Under the pieces are notes generated by a model, which saw only the letters and a program-made list of their open reading frames with translations, did no database searches and had not been told where the DNA came from. A DNA stretch of 64,000 bases, taken from the NCBI GenBank assembly GCA_944386055.1, contig CALWZP010000007.1:1-64000 (forward strand), written 5' to 3'. This DNA comes from an uncultured Oscillospiraceae bacterium (GTDB lineage: Bacteria; Bacillota; Clostridia; Oscillospirales; Oscillospiraceae). Positions 17,763 through 26,105 of this stretch are shown in pieces. Made by a program: the position numbers and the translations under genes. Within the stretch, counting starts at the first letter, position 1; each line of letters begins with the position of its first letter.

Positions 17763-18385
17763 GCGTGCTCACCCGCCTTCCGCATCCCCTTGGGGACCAC
17801 ATGGCGCTGGAGCAGGTCCACCAGGGAGCCCAGCACGAAGGCCAGCAGGGCGGCGGGGATGGCGCCAAGCAGGATCAGCCCGTTGTCGTTGGAGCTCAGC
17901 CCCGCGTAGATAAAGGTGCCCAGACCGCCCAGCCCGATCATGGAGGCCAGCACCGCCCAGCTGACGGTGTACACGGTGGACATGCGCAGCCCGCCGATGA
18001 TGGTGGGCATGGCCAGGGGAAGTTCCACCCGGAACAGGCTCTGCCCGGCGCTCATGCCGCAGCCCCGGGCGGCCTCGATATACTGGGGGTCCACCGAGAT
18101 CAGGCCGGCGTAGGTGTTTTTCAGGACGGGGAAGGTGGCGTAGATACCCAGCGCCACCAGTACGGTGGCCAGATGGGAACCCCAGACCAGGAAGAGAAGT
18201 CCGATGAACACGATGCCCGGAATGGTGTTGAATACCGACAGGATGGGCAGCACCACGCCGGACAGCGACGGCTTCCGGGAGAGGAGGATGCCCAGCACCA
18301 GGCCCAGCACAAAGCCGATGGCCACCGAGATTACGGTGAACATCAGGTGCTGCAGCAGGGCGGCGGGGAGGTCATGGATGCTCAC
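17759..18385 (-). CDS. Opu-type importer permease
   Basis: I choose GTG 18385 (VSIHDLPAALLQHLMF) because GGGGGTGAGG precedes it by a few bases and it begins just after the ATPase stop. The 208-residue product has five to six helices and the EAA loop (QYIEAARGCGMSAGQSLFRVELPLAMP). It pairs with the permease half of the downstream fusion protein and the upstream CBS-type ATPase to make an osmolyte or quaternary-amine importer. Confidence 0.88.
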   Translation of the reverse strand: MSIHDLPAALLQHLMFTVISVAIGFVLGLVLGILLSRKPSLSGVVLPILSVFNTIPGIVFIGLLFLVWGSHLATVLVALGIYATFPVLKNTYAGLISVDPQYIEAARGCGMSAGQSLFRVELPLAMPTIIGGLRMSTVYTVSWAVLASMIGLGGLGTFIYAGLSSNDNGLILLGAIPAALLAFVLGSLVDLLQRHVVPKGMRKAGEHA

Positions 18386-18389
18386 GCCC

Positions 18390-19502
18390 TCACCCCCACA
18401 GCTGTTCCGCCATGGCGGAGGCCATGCTGGTCTTGGTGATGATGCCATCCACCCGCTCCTCTTCGTCCAGCACCACCAGATAGCTGGCTCCGCTGGAGAT
18501 CAGAAGATCAAAGCAGTCCTTGGCGTTGTCCCCGGCGTGGACCGTGGGGGTGTTGCAGCGGATGAGAGGTTCGATGGTCTTGACCACATGGCCGGTGAGA
18601 CGGATGTCCGCGATGGACACGGTGCCCTGGTACTTCTTCTGGTCGTCCACCACGATCAGCGTGTCCACATTGCGCCGCTGCATCATGCTGACGCACTCGT
18701 TGATGCCCCGGCTGGCGGAGACGGTGTACACCCCGGCGCGCATGAAGTCGGCGGCGGTGAGGTCCTTGGGGGAGGGGTCGTTGATGAATTTGCCCAGGAA
18801 GTCCTGGATCTGGCCGGTGGCGGGATGGGCCAGCATCTCCTCCGGCGGGGCCATCTGGACGATCTTCCCCTGGTTCATGAAGATGATCACATCGGCCAGA
18901 TCCAGGGCCTCCTCCATGTCGTGGGTGACAAAGACGAAGGTCTTGTTCAGCTTTTGCTGCAGAGAGCGCACCTCCTGCTGGAGGGAGCGCCGGGTCATGG
19001 GATCCAGGGCGGAGAACGGCTCGTCCATCAGCACGATGGGAGGGGAGGCCGCCAGCGCCCGGAGGATGCCGATGCGCTGCTGCTGCCCGCCGGACATCTC
19101 CGAGGGGTATTTGTGGGCGTACTGCTCATAGGGCATGTTGACCATGTCCAGCATGCGGCGGACGATGCGGTCGCACTCCTCCTTGCTGTACTTCAGCAGG
19201 GTCGGCACCACGCAGATGTTCTGGGCCACCGTCATGTTGGGGAACAGACCGATCTGCTGGATGACATAGCCGATGTGGCGGCGCAGATCCACCTTGTCCT
19301 TGTCGATGATGTTCTCGCCGTTGATATAGATCTTGCCGGCGGAGGGCTCGATGAGCCGGTTGATCATCTTCAGGGTGGTGGTCTTGCCGCAGCCGGAGGG
19401 GCCGATAAGCACCGCCATCTGCCCCTCCTGGATCTCAAAGGAGAGGTCGTCCAGGATCTTCTGGGGGCCGTAAGAGAGGGAGACATGTTCGAATCTCAGC
19501 AT
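18390..19502 (-). CDS. Opu-type importer ATPase with CBS domains
   Basis: Start ATG 19502, 6-8 bases behind an AGGAGG site; upstream in-frame sequence is promoter DNA. The 370-residue product shows Walker A (GPSGCGKTTT), Q-loop (GYVIQQIGLF), signature (EMSGGQQQRIGILRAL), Walker B (IVLMDEPFSALDP) and H-loop (VFVTHDMEE). Residues from about 255 on form two CBS repeats (GINECVSMMQRRNVDTLIVV, then DCFDLLISSGASYLVVLD), which in OpuA/OpuC ATPases sense ionic strength or nucleotides. This is the first gene of the importer operon. Confidence 0.93.
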   Translation of the reverse strand: MLRFEHVSLSYGPQKILDDLSFEIQEGQMAVLIGPSGCGKTTTLKMINRLIEPSAGKIYINGENIIDKDKVDLRRHIGYVIQQIGLFPNMTVAQNICVVPTLLKYSKEECDRIVRRMLDMVNMPYEQYAHKYPSEMSGGQQQRIGILRALAASPPIVLMDEPFSALDPMTRRSLQQEVRSLQQKLNKTFVFVTHDMEEALDLADVIIFMNQGKIVQMAPPEEMLAHPATGQIQDFLGKFINDPSPKDLTAADFMRAGVYTVSASRGINECVSMMQRRNVDTLIVVDDQKKYQGTVSIADIRLTGHVVKTIEPLIRCNTPTVHAGDNAKDCFDLLISSGASYLVVLDEEERVDGIITKTSMASAMAEQLWG

Positions 19503-19582
19503 TGCGTACCTCCTTTCGCCGCCGGGAACCGGCGGCCGCTGCTGGGAGTTCTGCCCAAAAATAGGGGACTTCATATAAAAAT

Positions 19583-19611
19583 ATTATAGCAAAAGGTCGC
19601 AGGGCAGTCAA
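19583..19611 (-). promoter_or_regulatory. SigmaA promoter of the importer operon
   Basis: On the minus strand TTGACT (19606-19611), a 17-bp spacer and TATAAT (19583-19588) form a near-consensus promoter about 80 bp before the ATPase start. Confidence 0.8.
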
Positions 19612-19660
19612 ACTGGAATTTCCAGCGGATTCCTGCCACGGCTCTGAGGAGGGCTGAGAA

Positions 19661-19700
19661 CGGCCGCGGCGCCGCAGGAATTCCTGCGGCGCCGCGGCCG
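19661..19700. terminator. 40-bp perfect GC-rich palindrome
   Basis: CGGCCGCGGCGCCGCAGGAA is followed at once by its exact complement, giving two 20-bp arms with no spacer and GAATTC at the centre. It lies between the divergently placed importer promoter and the 3' end of a LysR gene. It is probably the LysR terminator, but the T-runs are short (TTTCTT on plus, GTTCTC on minus). Confidence 0.6.
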
Positions 19701-19760
19701 TTTCTTGGAGAGAACAATCCGCCGCCAAGTATCCCGGCCTGCACATGTCAAAAGAAAGAC

Positions 19761-20666
19761 TTATGGCCGCTCCGCATGGGAGCGATATTCCTGGGCCAGC
19801 TGGCGGGCGTACTTTTCCACCAGAGGATTTTCGTCTTTATCATTCCAGACCACCAGAAGCTCCTCCATGGCGTTGGTGGGATAGTGGGCCAGGCGGCGGG
19901 AGCGTGCCATCCGGCTCATCTCGGTGCCGATGACCACGCCGCGGCCCATCTCGGCATAGGTATAAGCGGAGTCCCGGTCGGGCACCCAGATCACTTGGGA
20001 GGGGGTCAGGCCGAGAGCGTCCAGGTCCCGCTGGATCCGCAGGTCGAAGGCCTCGCGGCTCTCTCCCCGAAGGGAGTCGGAGACCAGAGGCTCCTGGGCG
20101 AAGGTGAGATAGGTGGCCTCCGGCGTGGCCAGGGGGTGGTTGGGGGAGACCATGAGAAAACGGGGGGAATAGGCCAGATGGAGGGATTTCAAGCCGCTTT
20201 CATTGGAGACAAAGCGGCGGTAGATCAGAATCATGTCCAGGCGATGGGAGCGCAGCCGTTCCAGCAGCACAGAGGGGGAGTAGCGGGTGGTCTCCAGCTG
20301 GACATCAGGGCTGTCCGAACGCAGGGCGGAGAAGGCGTACTCCAGCGTGTCGCCGAAATCCAGGAAATACTGCAGCCCCACCTCCAGATGGTGGGTGTTT
20401 TGGTTGTAAGTACCCTGGATGGCCGCCATTCGGGCGCTGTACTGCTGGGCCAGGCTGGAGAACAGCTCGTAGCACTGCTGCCCGGCCGGGGTGAGTTCCA
20501 CCGAGCGGGAGGTGCGGGTGAACAACTTCATGCCCAGATCTTCCTCCAGGCCGATGATGTTTTTGCTCACAGCCTGCTGGCTGAGGTAGAGCAGACTGGC
20601 GGTCATGGTAAAGTTCCGGGTCTCCGCAAGGGAGAGGAAACATTTGATCTTGTTCTCGTGCAGCAA
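19761..20666 (-). CDS. LysR-family transcriptional regulator
   Basis: Start TTG 20666 with TAGGAGGTACCGC before it. The 301-residue product has an N-terminal helix-turn-helix (KIKCFLSLAETRNFTMTASLLYLSQQAVSKNI) and an effector-binding domain from about 90. It is divergent from the molybdoenzyme operon across a 536-bp AT-rich gap. LysR proteins usually control the divergent operon in response to a substrate or intermediate, so it is the first candidate regulator of the enzyme genes. Confidence 0.9.
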   Translation of the reverse strand: MLHENKIKCFLSLAETRNFTMTASLLYLSQQAVSKNIIGLEEDLGMKLFTRTSRSVELTPAGQQCYELFSSLAQQYSARMAAIQGTYNQNTHHLEVGLQYFLDFGDTLEYAFSALRSDSPDVQLETTRYSPSVLLERLRSHRLDMILIYRRFVSNESGLKSLHLAYSPRFLMVSPNHPLATPEATYLTFAQEPLVSDSLRGESREAFDLRIQRDLDALGLTPSQVIWVPDRDSAYTYAEMGRGVVIGTEMSRMARSRRLAHYPTNAMEELLVVWNDKDENPLVEKYARQLAQEYRSHAERP

Positions 20667-21202
20667 AGCGGTACCTCCTAATTGGAACGGGCAGCAGTCC
20701 GCCCCGGAGCGGGGAAGCGAAAAGATGACCCGACGACATGGAACCCTTCTGAATCGAATCCTATCATAACCCTTTTTTGTTGGAAATGGAATAGAAAAAT
20801 GAAAAAAAGACGATTCGCAGATGAAAAAAGTTGGAAAAATGGAGGTGTAATAAAAAAACAGAAATTTCTGATAGAAAAATATTATGGAAAAAACAGGATG
20901 ACAAGCGGATTCCAGAGGCTGTACAGGGAACAGGGATTCGAAAATATTTACAACTTTTCATTGAAAAGAACAAAAAAAGATTGTAGAATGGCGTGGAAAG
21001 CAGAAACGCACAGATGCGGTTGTAAAACAACAACTAAAAGTAGTGGACGAGCCAAAGAGGTTGTTTCCCAAAACCGAAGAGGAACGGTATACTGTGTACA
21101 GTGATCCACTGTGTCCGCCGGTGAGCACGCGGAGAGGAGGGAACTCCGCGCCGGGGGACCGGGATTCAGGAGATTGAATGATTTCAGGAGGAGGTAATCA
21201 AT
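20667..21202. other. AT-rich regulatory gap between LysR and the molybdoenzyme operon
   Basis: This 536-bp gap is visibly AT-richer than both flanking genes. It holds the operon promoter (20961-20989), an ACTGTGTACAGT palindrome near 21092-21103 and a CGCGGAG/CTCCGCG hairpin (21128-21150). A basic, low-complexity frame (20682-21104) runs through it, but I do not regard it as a gene. The long gap and long leader suggest several regulator sites. Confidence 0.55.
20961..20989 (+). promoter_or_regulatory. SigmaA promoter of the molybdoenzyme operon
   Basis: TTGAAA (20961-20966), 17-bp spacer, TAGAAT (20984-20989). It predicts a leader of about 205 nucleotides before the TTG start at 21203. Confidence 0.65.
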
Positions 21203-23941
21203 TTGAGCAACAAGTTCAAGCCGGATGTTCAGAATGTCGTCAGCTTCAGCCTGATGGGACCGGAGAGCGGCGGTCTGATGAATGTGGACTCCAACGACGG
21301 CAAGATCACCCGGATCCGCCCCTACTTCTATGATCAGGAGTATGTGCAGAAGAACTGCAACCCCTGGACCATGGAGGCCCGGGGCAGCACCTTCACCCCG
21401 CCCAACCGGGTGCTGACCACCCACTTCGGCCTGGGCTATAAGTCCCGGGTGTACTCCAAGAACCGCGTCCGCTATCCCCTGAAGCGGGTGGACTGGGACC
21501 CCAAGGGGGAGCGCAATCCCCAGAATCGCGGCAAGAGCAAGTATGTCCGCATCAGCTGGGACGAAGCGGCCCAGATCTGCGCCGACGAGCTGGTGCGCAT
21601 GAAGGAGACCTATGGCCCCGAGGCGGTGCTGTGCGAGTCCGATATGCACGGCGAGGGCAAGAATGTGGCGCCCAGCCACGGCTGTCCCAACCGTCTGCTG
21701 TCCCTGATGGGCGGCTATACCCTGCAGATGCGCAACATGGACTCCTGGGAGGGCTGGTACTGGGGCGCCAAGCATGTCTGGGGCTGCGAGCCGGTGGGCG
21801 AGATGGCCCCTCAGGCCAATCTGGTCCCCGACATGGCCAAGCACTGCGACAGCCTGCTGTACTGGGGCTGCGACCCCGAGGTCACCCCTCTGGGCTTCGG
21901 CATGCATCTGCCCAGCCGGCTGTGCTTCTGGTTCAGTGAACTGGGCATCAAGTCCATTTTCATCTGCCCCGACCTGAACTATGCCGCCGCGGTCCACGCC
22001 GACAAGTGGATCCCCGTGCTGCCCAACACCGACGCGGCGCTTCAGCTGGCCATCGCCTATCTCTGGCTGAAGGAAGAGACCTATGACAAGGAGTATATCG
22101 CCCAGCACACCTACGGCTTTGACAAGTTCGTGGACTATGTGATGGGCGGGGAGGACGGCGTTCCCAAGACCCCCGAGTGGGCCAGCGAGAAGTGCGGCGT
22201 GCCCGTCTATACTATCAAGGCTCTGGCCCGCCACTGGGCCAAGCGCACCGTCAGCATCCTCCACGGCAACGGCGGCAGCTTCATCCGCGGCCCCTACTCC
22301 TCCGAGCCCGCCCGTCTGGAGATCATGCTGCTGGGTATGCGCGGCCTGGGCAAGCCCGGCGTCCACCAGACCAAGATGATCGAGTGGAACATGTGGGCCA
22401 AGGACTTCCCCGTCCCCTTCACCCCGGTCAAGCCGGTGGCCATGCCCCATATCTGCGACGCCCTGCGCCCCATCAAGGGCGACCTGCCCGACGAGATCAA
22501 CATGAAGCGCTTCGTGCTCACCCCCGAGCAGCAGGAGAAGGTGCCCGAGCTGGTGGAGCTGTTCAAGCAGCTGCCCGCTCCCACCCAGTTCATCCCCCGC
22601 TGCCTGGTGCACAAGGCCATCGTGGACGGCCACGCCGAGTGGTACGGCATGCACATGTTCTCCACCAGCCAGGTGCCTGACAAGAACAACTTCCGCCAGC
22701 CCACCAACAAGTTCCAGTTTGAGAAGATCGTCTATCCCCGTCCCGGCCAGAGCCGCGTCCACATGATCTGGACCGACGCGCCCTGCAATGTCACCTGCTG
22801 GAACCACGGCAACCTGTTTGTGGAGGCCTATCAGCATCCCTCCATCGAGACCATCGTGGCCCAACACCCCTGGATGGAGAACGACTGCTACTTCGCCGAC
22901 ATCATCCTGCCCGTGGCCACCAAGCACGAGATGAACGACCTGGGCAACGACTTCTCCTCCGGCGTGTTCCAGTCCATCTATCTGGAGCGCCCCTGCTGCG
23001 AGCCCATCGGCGAATCCCTGTCCGACTTCGATGTGTGCGTCAAGGTGGCGGAGAAGCTGGGCCCCGAGTATGTCCGGGCCTACACCGGCGGCGGCCTCAC
23101 CGAGGAGGACCGCGTCCGCTTCTTCTATAAGGCCACCGGCTGCGAGGACACCATGTCCTGGGAGGAGTTCCAGAAGCGCAAGGTGTTCGTCATCCCCTGC
23201 AAGCCCGACGCCCAGGAGGTGCCCGCCGGCCTGTACAACTTCTATAAGGATCCCAAGGGCAACCCCCTGACCACCCCCACCGGACTGCTGGAGTACTCCT
23301 CCACCGACATCGAGAAGTATATGCCTGACGACCCCGAGCGTCCGCCGGTCCCCCACTGGGTGGAGAAGAGCGAGACCCATGACGAGCGGCTGAGCAGCGA
23401 GCGGGCCAAGAAGTACCCCCTGCTGTGTATGTCCAACCACGGCCGCTGGCGCGTCCACGCCCAGTGCGACGACATCGTCTGGAACCGCGAGGTGGAGACC
23501 ATGAAGATCCGCGGCAAGGACGGCTATCAGTACGAGCCGGTGTGGCTCAACCCCAAGGAGGCCGAGAAGCGCGGCATCAAGCACGGCGACATCGTCAAGG
23601 TCTTCAACGAGCGGGGCATCGTCCTGTGCGGCGCCTATGTCACCGAGCGTCTGAACACCCAGACCTGCTATGTGGACCACGGCGCCCGCCTGGATCCCAT
23701 CATCCCCGGCTGGCTAGACCGCGGCGGCTGCATCAACTCCATTACCCCCACCGGCATGACCTCCAAGAACTGCACCGGCATGGCCACCAGCGGCTTCCTG
23801 GTGGATGTCCAAAAGGTCACCGACGAGGAGATGGAGGGCTGGAAGCGGGACTACCCCGAGGCCTTCGCCCGCAAGGTGGACTACGCCTCCGGCGTGTGCC
23901 TGGAGGGCTGGCTCATCGACGCCGATAAGGAGGGTATCTGA
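21203..23941 (+). CDS. Molybdopterin oxidoreductase large subunit, pyrogallol-phloroglucinol transhydroxylase type
   Basis: Start TTG 21203, 5-8 bases behind AGGAGGAGG. The 912-residue DMSO-reductase-family protein resembles the transhydroxylase alpha subunit (about 875 residues). It lacks a Tat signal and the N-terminal Cys motif for an Fe-S cluster; the start reads NVVSFSLMGPESGGLMNVDS. Transhydroxylase alpha also lacks that cluster, unlike acetylene hydratase. The pair H149 (SDMHGEGK) and D180-S181-W182 (RNMDSWEGWYWG) fits, by recalled numbering, the His144 and Asp174-Ser175-Trp176 active site, with Ser as molybdenum ligand. Molybdopterin-guanine-dinucleotide binding segments include GNGGSFIRGPYSSEPARLE and DIILPVATKHEMND. 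The product should be cytoplasmic and act on a polyphenol or related compound. A catechol dehydroxylase role is the main alternative. Confidence 0.82.
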   Translation: MSNKFKPDVQNVVSFSLMGPESGGLMNVDSNDGKITRIRPYFYDQEYVQKNCNPWTMEARGSTFTPPNRVLTTHFGLGYKSRVYSKNRVRYPLKRVDWDPKGERNPQNRGKSKYVRISWDEAAQICADELVRMKETYGPEAVLCESDMHGEGKNVAPSHGCPNRLLSLMGGYTLQMRNMDSWEGWYWGAKHVWGCEPVGEMAPQANLVPDMAKHCDSLLYWGCDPEVTPLGFGMHLPSRLCFWFSELGIKSIFICPDLNYAAAVHADKWIPVLPNTDAALQLAIAYLWLKEETYDKEYIAQHTYGFDKFVDYVMGGEDGVPKTPEWASEKCGVPVYTIKALARHWAKRTVSILHGNGGSFIRGPYSSEPARLEIMLLGMRGLGKPGVHQTKMIEWNMWAKDFPVPFTPVKPVAMPHICDALRPIKGDLPDEINMKRFVLTPEQQEKVPELVELFKQLPAPTQFIPRCLVHKAIVDGHAEWYGMHMFSTSQVPDKNNFRQPTNKFQFEKIVYPRPGQSRVHMIWTDAPCNVTCWNHGNLFVEAYQHPSIETIVAQHPWMENDCYFADIILPVATKHEMNDLGNDFSSGVFQSIYLERPCCEPIGESLSDFDVCVKVAEKLGPEYVRAYTGGGLTEEDRVRFFYKATGCEDTMSWEEFQKRKVFVIPCKPDAQEVPAGLYNFYKDPKGNPLTTPTGLLEYSSTDIEKYMPDDPERPPVPHWVEKSETHDERLSSERAKKYPLLCMSNHGRWRVHAQCDDIVWNREVETMKIRGKDGYQYEPVWLNPKEAEKRGIKHGDIVKVFNERGIVLCGAYVTERLNTQTCYVDHGARLDPIIPGWLDRGGCINSITPTGMTSKNCTGMATSGFLVDVQKVTDEEMEGWKRDYPEAFARKVDYASGVCLEGWLIDADKEGI

Positions 23942-23943
23942 TC

Positions 23944-24756
23944 ATGGGAAAGGTATTTTATGTAGATGTGGCCCGCTGCACGGGCTGCTATAACTGCCAG
24001 CTGGCCTGCAAGGACGAGCACTGCGGCAACGACTGGACGCCCTACGCCAAGCCCCAGCCCGAGATCGGGCAGTTCTGGTGCAAGCTGGAGGAGCATGTCT
24101 GCGGCACCATGCCCAAGGTGAAGATCCACTATATCTCCAAGCCGTGCAACCACTGCCGCAACGCCCCCTGTATGGCGGCGGCCAAGGACGGCGCGGTGTA
24201 CCGCCGGGACGATGGCCTGGTGATCATCGATCCGGAGAAGGCGGTGGGCCAGAAGCAGATCGTGGACGCCTGCCCCTACGGGGCCATCTACTGGAACGAG
24301 GAGCTGCAGCTGCCCCAGAAGTGCACCGGCTGCGCCCATCTGCTGGACAACGGCGAGAAGCTGCCCCGCTGTGTGGAGGCCTGCCCCACCGACGCGCTGC
24401 GCTTCGGCGAGGAGGAGGAGCTGAAGGACCTGATTCAGGGCGCCACCGTCATGAGCCCCGAGCTGGGCCTGCACCCCAGAGTCTACTACCGCAACATCCC
24501 CGGCAAGTTCATCGCCGGCACCGTCTATGACCCCGAGACCCAGGAGATCATCGAGGGCGCCCGCTGTCACCTGAGCAACGGCGCCAAGAACTGGGATGTC
24601 TACACCGACGACTTCGGCGACTTCTGGTTCCGCGACCTGGATGTGGGCACCTATACCCTGCGCATCACCGCCCCCGGGTACGAGCAGCAGATGTTCGAAA
24701 ACCTGAACACCGCCCAGGACATCAATGTGGGCGACATCGCCATGAAGAAGGCGTGA
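23944..24756 (+). CDS. Iron-sulfur small subunit of the transhydroxylase-type enzyme
   Basis: Starts two bases after the large-subunit stop. The 270-residue protein has twelve Cys placed for three [4Fe-4S] clusters: C12/15/18/22 (CTGCYNCQLAC), C68/71/76 (CNHCRNAPC), C110 (ACPYGAIYW) and C127/130/143/147 (CTGCAHLL, then RCVEACP). Residues from about 175 form a separate beta domain (KFIAGTVYDPETQEIIEGARCHL, then FWFRDLDVGTYTLRIT). A C-terminal beta domain of this kind distinguishes the transhydroxylase beta subunit (about 275 residues) from ordinary DmsB proteins. It relays or stores electrons for the molybdenum subunit. Confidence 0.88.
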   Translation: MGKVFYVDVARCTGCYNCQLACKDEHCGNDWTPYAKPQPEIGQFWCKLEEHVCGTMPKVKIHYISKPCNHCRNAPCMAAAKDGAVYRRDDGLVIIDPEKAVGQKQIVDACPYGAIYWNEELQLPQKCTGCAHLLDNGEKLPRCVEACPTDALRFGEEEELKDLIQGATVMSPELGLHPRVYYRNIPGKFIAGTVYDPETQEIIEGARCHLSNGAKNWDVYTDDFGDFWFRDLDVGTYTLRITAPGYEQQMFENLNTAQDINVGDIAMKKA

Positions 24757-24787
24757 TCTCCGGACAGACCGGATCAAGCCAGACAGA

Positions 24788-24826
24788 AAAAAGGAGGGCC
24801 TCCCCACCGGGGAGGCCCTCCTTTTT
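24788..24826. terminator. Strong bidirectional terminator
   Basis: An 18-bp perfect stem (AAAAAGGAGGGCCTCCCC with its complement) has loop ACC, with A-run on one side and T-run on the other. It ends the enzyme operon and the convergent LysR gene. Confidence 0.9.
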
Positions 24827-24841
24827 AAAAAGCGGACTTAT

Positions 24842-25762
24842 TTATTTGGCGGCGGTGTTTCCCTGCTGAAAGATCTGCCGGTAGTAGAACAGCAGCTCGC
24901 TGACGAACAGGTTTTTGGAGATGTTCTCCCCGTTCTGCAGATAGGCCAAGCTCACCGTGTGCTCGTAGTCCATGTCCAGGTGGCCGAACAGGGAGTTGTT
25001 CTTGGACATCATCCATTCGTCGGTGATCATCACCCCCGAGCCGCTCTGGATCTGCAGCAGCATGGAGGAGTAGTCCGGGCTGTTGATCATCTTGGGGGAG
25101 AAGCCGGCGTCCGTGCACTGGCTGACCACGCTCTCCCGCAGGGTCTTGTCCGTCTTGGCATAGGGCATCAGGAAGGTGTCGTCCTTGAAGTCCAGCAGGG
25201 TGGGGGCGCCCGGCACCGCTATCGGGTGCTGGGCGGAGTAGAGCAGGATGCTCTTGATCCGGGTCAGGCTGCGGGTGACCAGCTCGGGATAGTCCTGCAG
25301 AAAGATATCCAGGGAGAACACCACATCCACCTTGCCGCTTTTCAGGGCGGGGATCAGGTCGTCGAAGGAATAGCCGTCCCAGAACAGCTTCAGCTGGGGG
25401 TACTTCTGGCTGAAAAAGGCGTGGATGGGATTATAAAGGTTGGAGATGTCCCAGTTGATGGTACAGCCGATGTGGACCTCCCCCCGGCGGGTGAGGTTCA
25501 GGGACTGCACCTTCTCCAGGGTGGCCTTGAAGTTGGCGTTGAATTCTGAGAACAGCTCGTAAAACAGCCGGCCGGCCTCGGTCAGCTGAATGGTCTTCCT
25601 GGTGCGGTCGAACAGGGGCACTCCGAACTCCTGCTCCATCAGGGACACCTGCTTGCTCACTGCGGGCTGGGAGATGTACAGCTCCTGCGCGGCCTTGGAG
25701 AAGCTGAGACAGTTTGCCACCGCGAGAAAACAGGAGATCTGCGCTTGAGTCATAAACCTCAC
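24842..25762 (-). CDS. LysR-family regulator next to the TRAP operon
   Basis: A 306-residue LysR protein: helix-turn-helix at about 5-65 (ISCFLAVANCLSFSKAAQELYISQPAVSKQVS) and an effector domain from about 90 (GEVHIGCTINWDISNLYNP). It is divergent from the TRAP transporter genes, with a 343-bp gap carrying three inverted repeats. It is probably the transporter regulator. Its sequence differs clearly from the LysR at 19761-20666, so the two may sense different compounds. Confidence 0.92.
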   Translation of the reverse strand: MRFMTQAQISCFLAVANCLSFSKAAQELYISQPAVSKQVSLMEQEFGVPLFDRTRKTIQLTEAGRLFYELFSEFNANFKATLEKVQSLNLTRRGEVHIGCTINWDISNLYNPIHAFFSQKYPQLKLFWDGYSFDDLIPALKSGKVDVVFSLDIFLQDYPELVTRSLTRIKSILLYSAQHPIAVPGAPTLLDFKDDTFLMPYAKTDKTLRESVVSQCTDAGFSPKMINSPDYSSMLLQIQSGSGVMITDEWMMSKNNSLFGHLDMDYEHTVSLAYLQNGENISKNLFVSELLFYYRQIFQQGNTAAK

Positions 25763-25882
25763 CTCTGAAATCTAAAATAGCCGGGGAGGCTGCCGGAACC
25801 CGGCTGCCGGATCATAGTGGAACCATTATAACACAGAAAAGGCTATAAAGAAAGAGTTATACAAAAAATAATCAAAAGAATA

Positions 25883-25912
25883 TTGGCTTTTTTTTGTGAA
25901 GAATGTTAAAAT
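25883..25912 (+). promoter_or_regulatory. SigmaA promoter of the TRAP operon
   Basis: TTGGCT (25883-25888), 18-bp spacer, TAAAAT (25907-25912). The RNA would begin near 25919, directly before three inverted repeats. Confidence 0.6.
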
Positions 25913-25922
25913 ACAGACGCTA

Positions 25923-26013
25923 TCTGGTGCGATACTTTTTTTATCATATCGCACCAGAGGTTCCAAAAAGGGGCGCGCGCCTTTTTGGAATGTCTGTGGG
26001 TCCACAGACATTC
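25923..26013 (+). promoter_or_regulatory. Three successive inverted repeats in the TRAP leader
   Basis: Repeat 1: TCTGGTGCGATA/TATCGCACCAGA (25923-25934, 25947-25958). Repeat 2: TTCCAAAAAGG/CCTTTTTGGAA (25961-25971, 25980-25990), a GC stem ending in T5 that resembles a terminator. Repeat 3: GAATGTCTGTGG/CCACAGACATTC (25988-25999, 26002-26013), sharing three bases with repeat 2. They may be operator sites for the LysR protein or a leader RNA with an attenuator. The arms differ from each other, which argues against one repeated protein site. Confidence 0.6.
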
Positions 26014-26105
26014 ACCCGCGGTTGGAGAATGGGCGGAATCTGTGACGGTGGGTGAATGGCTGCGGACTGGAAAACCTTAGAGTGAAAACACAGGGGGTAG
26101 AAAAC

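Noticed and set aside
20682-21104. 140-residue plus-strand frame upstream of the molybdoenzyme gene
   Set aside because: It lies in the AT-rich promoter gap, is Lys-rich and low complexity, has no good ribosome site at its start and overlaps the predicted operon promoter.
20948-23680. 910-residue minus-strand frame opposite the molybdoenzyme large subunit
   Set aside because: It is a shadow frame produced by GC-rich, strongly biased codons on the coding strand; its Val/His/Leu/Gly-rich content has no domain character.
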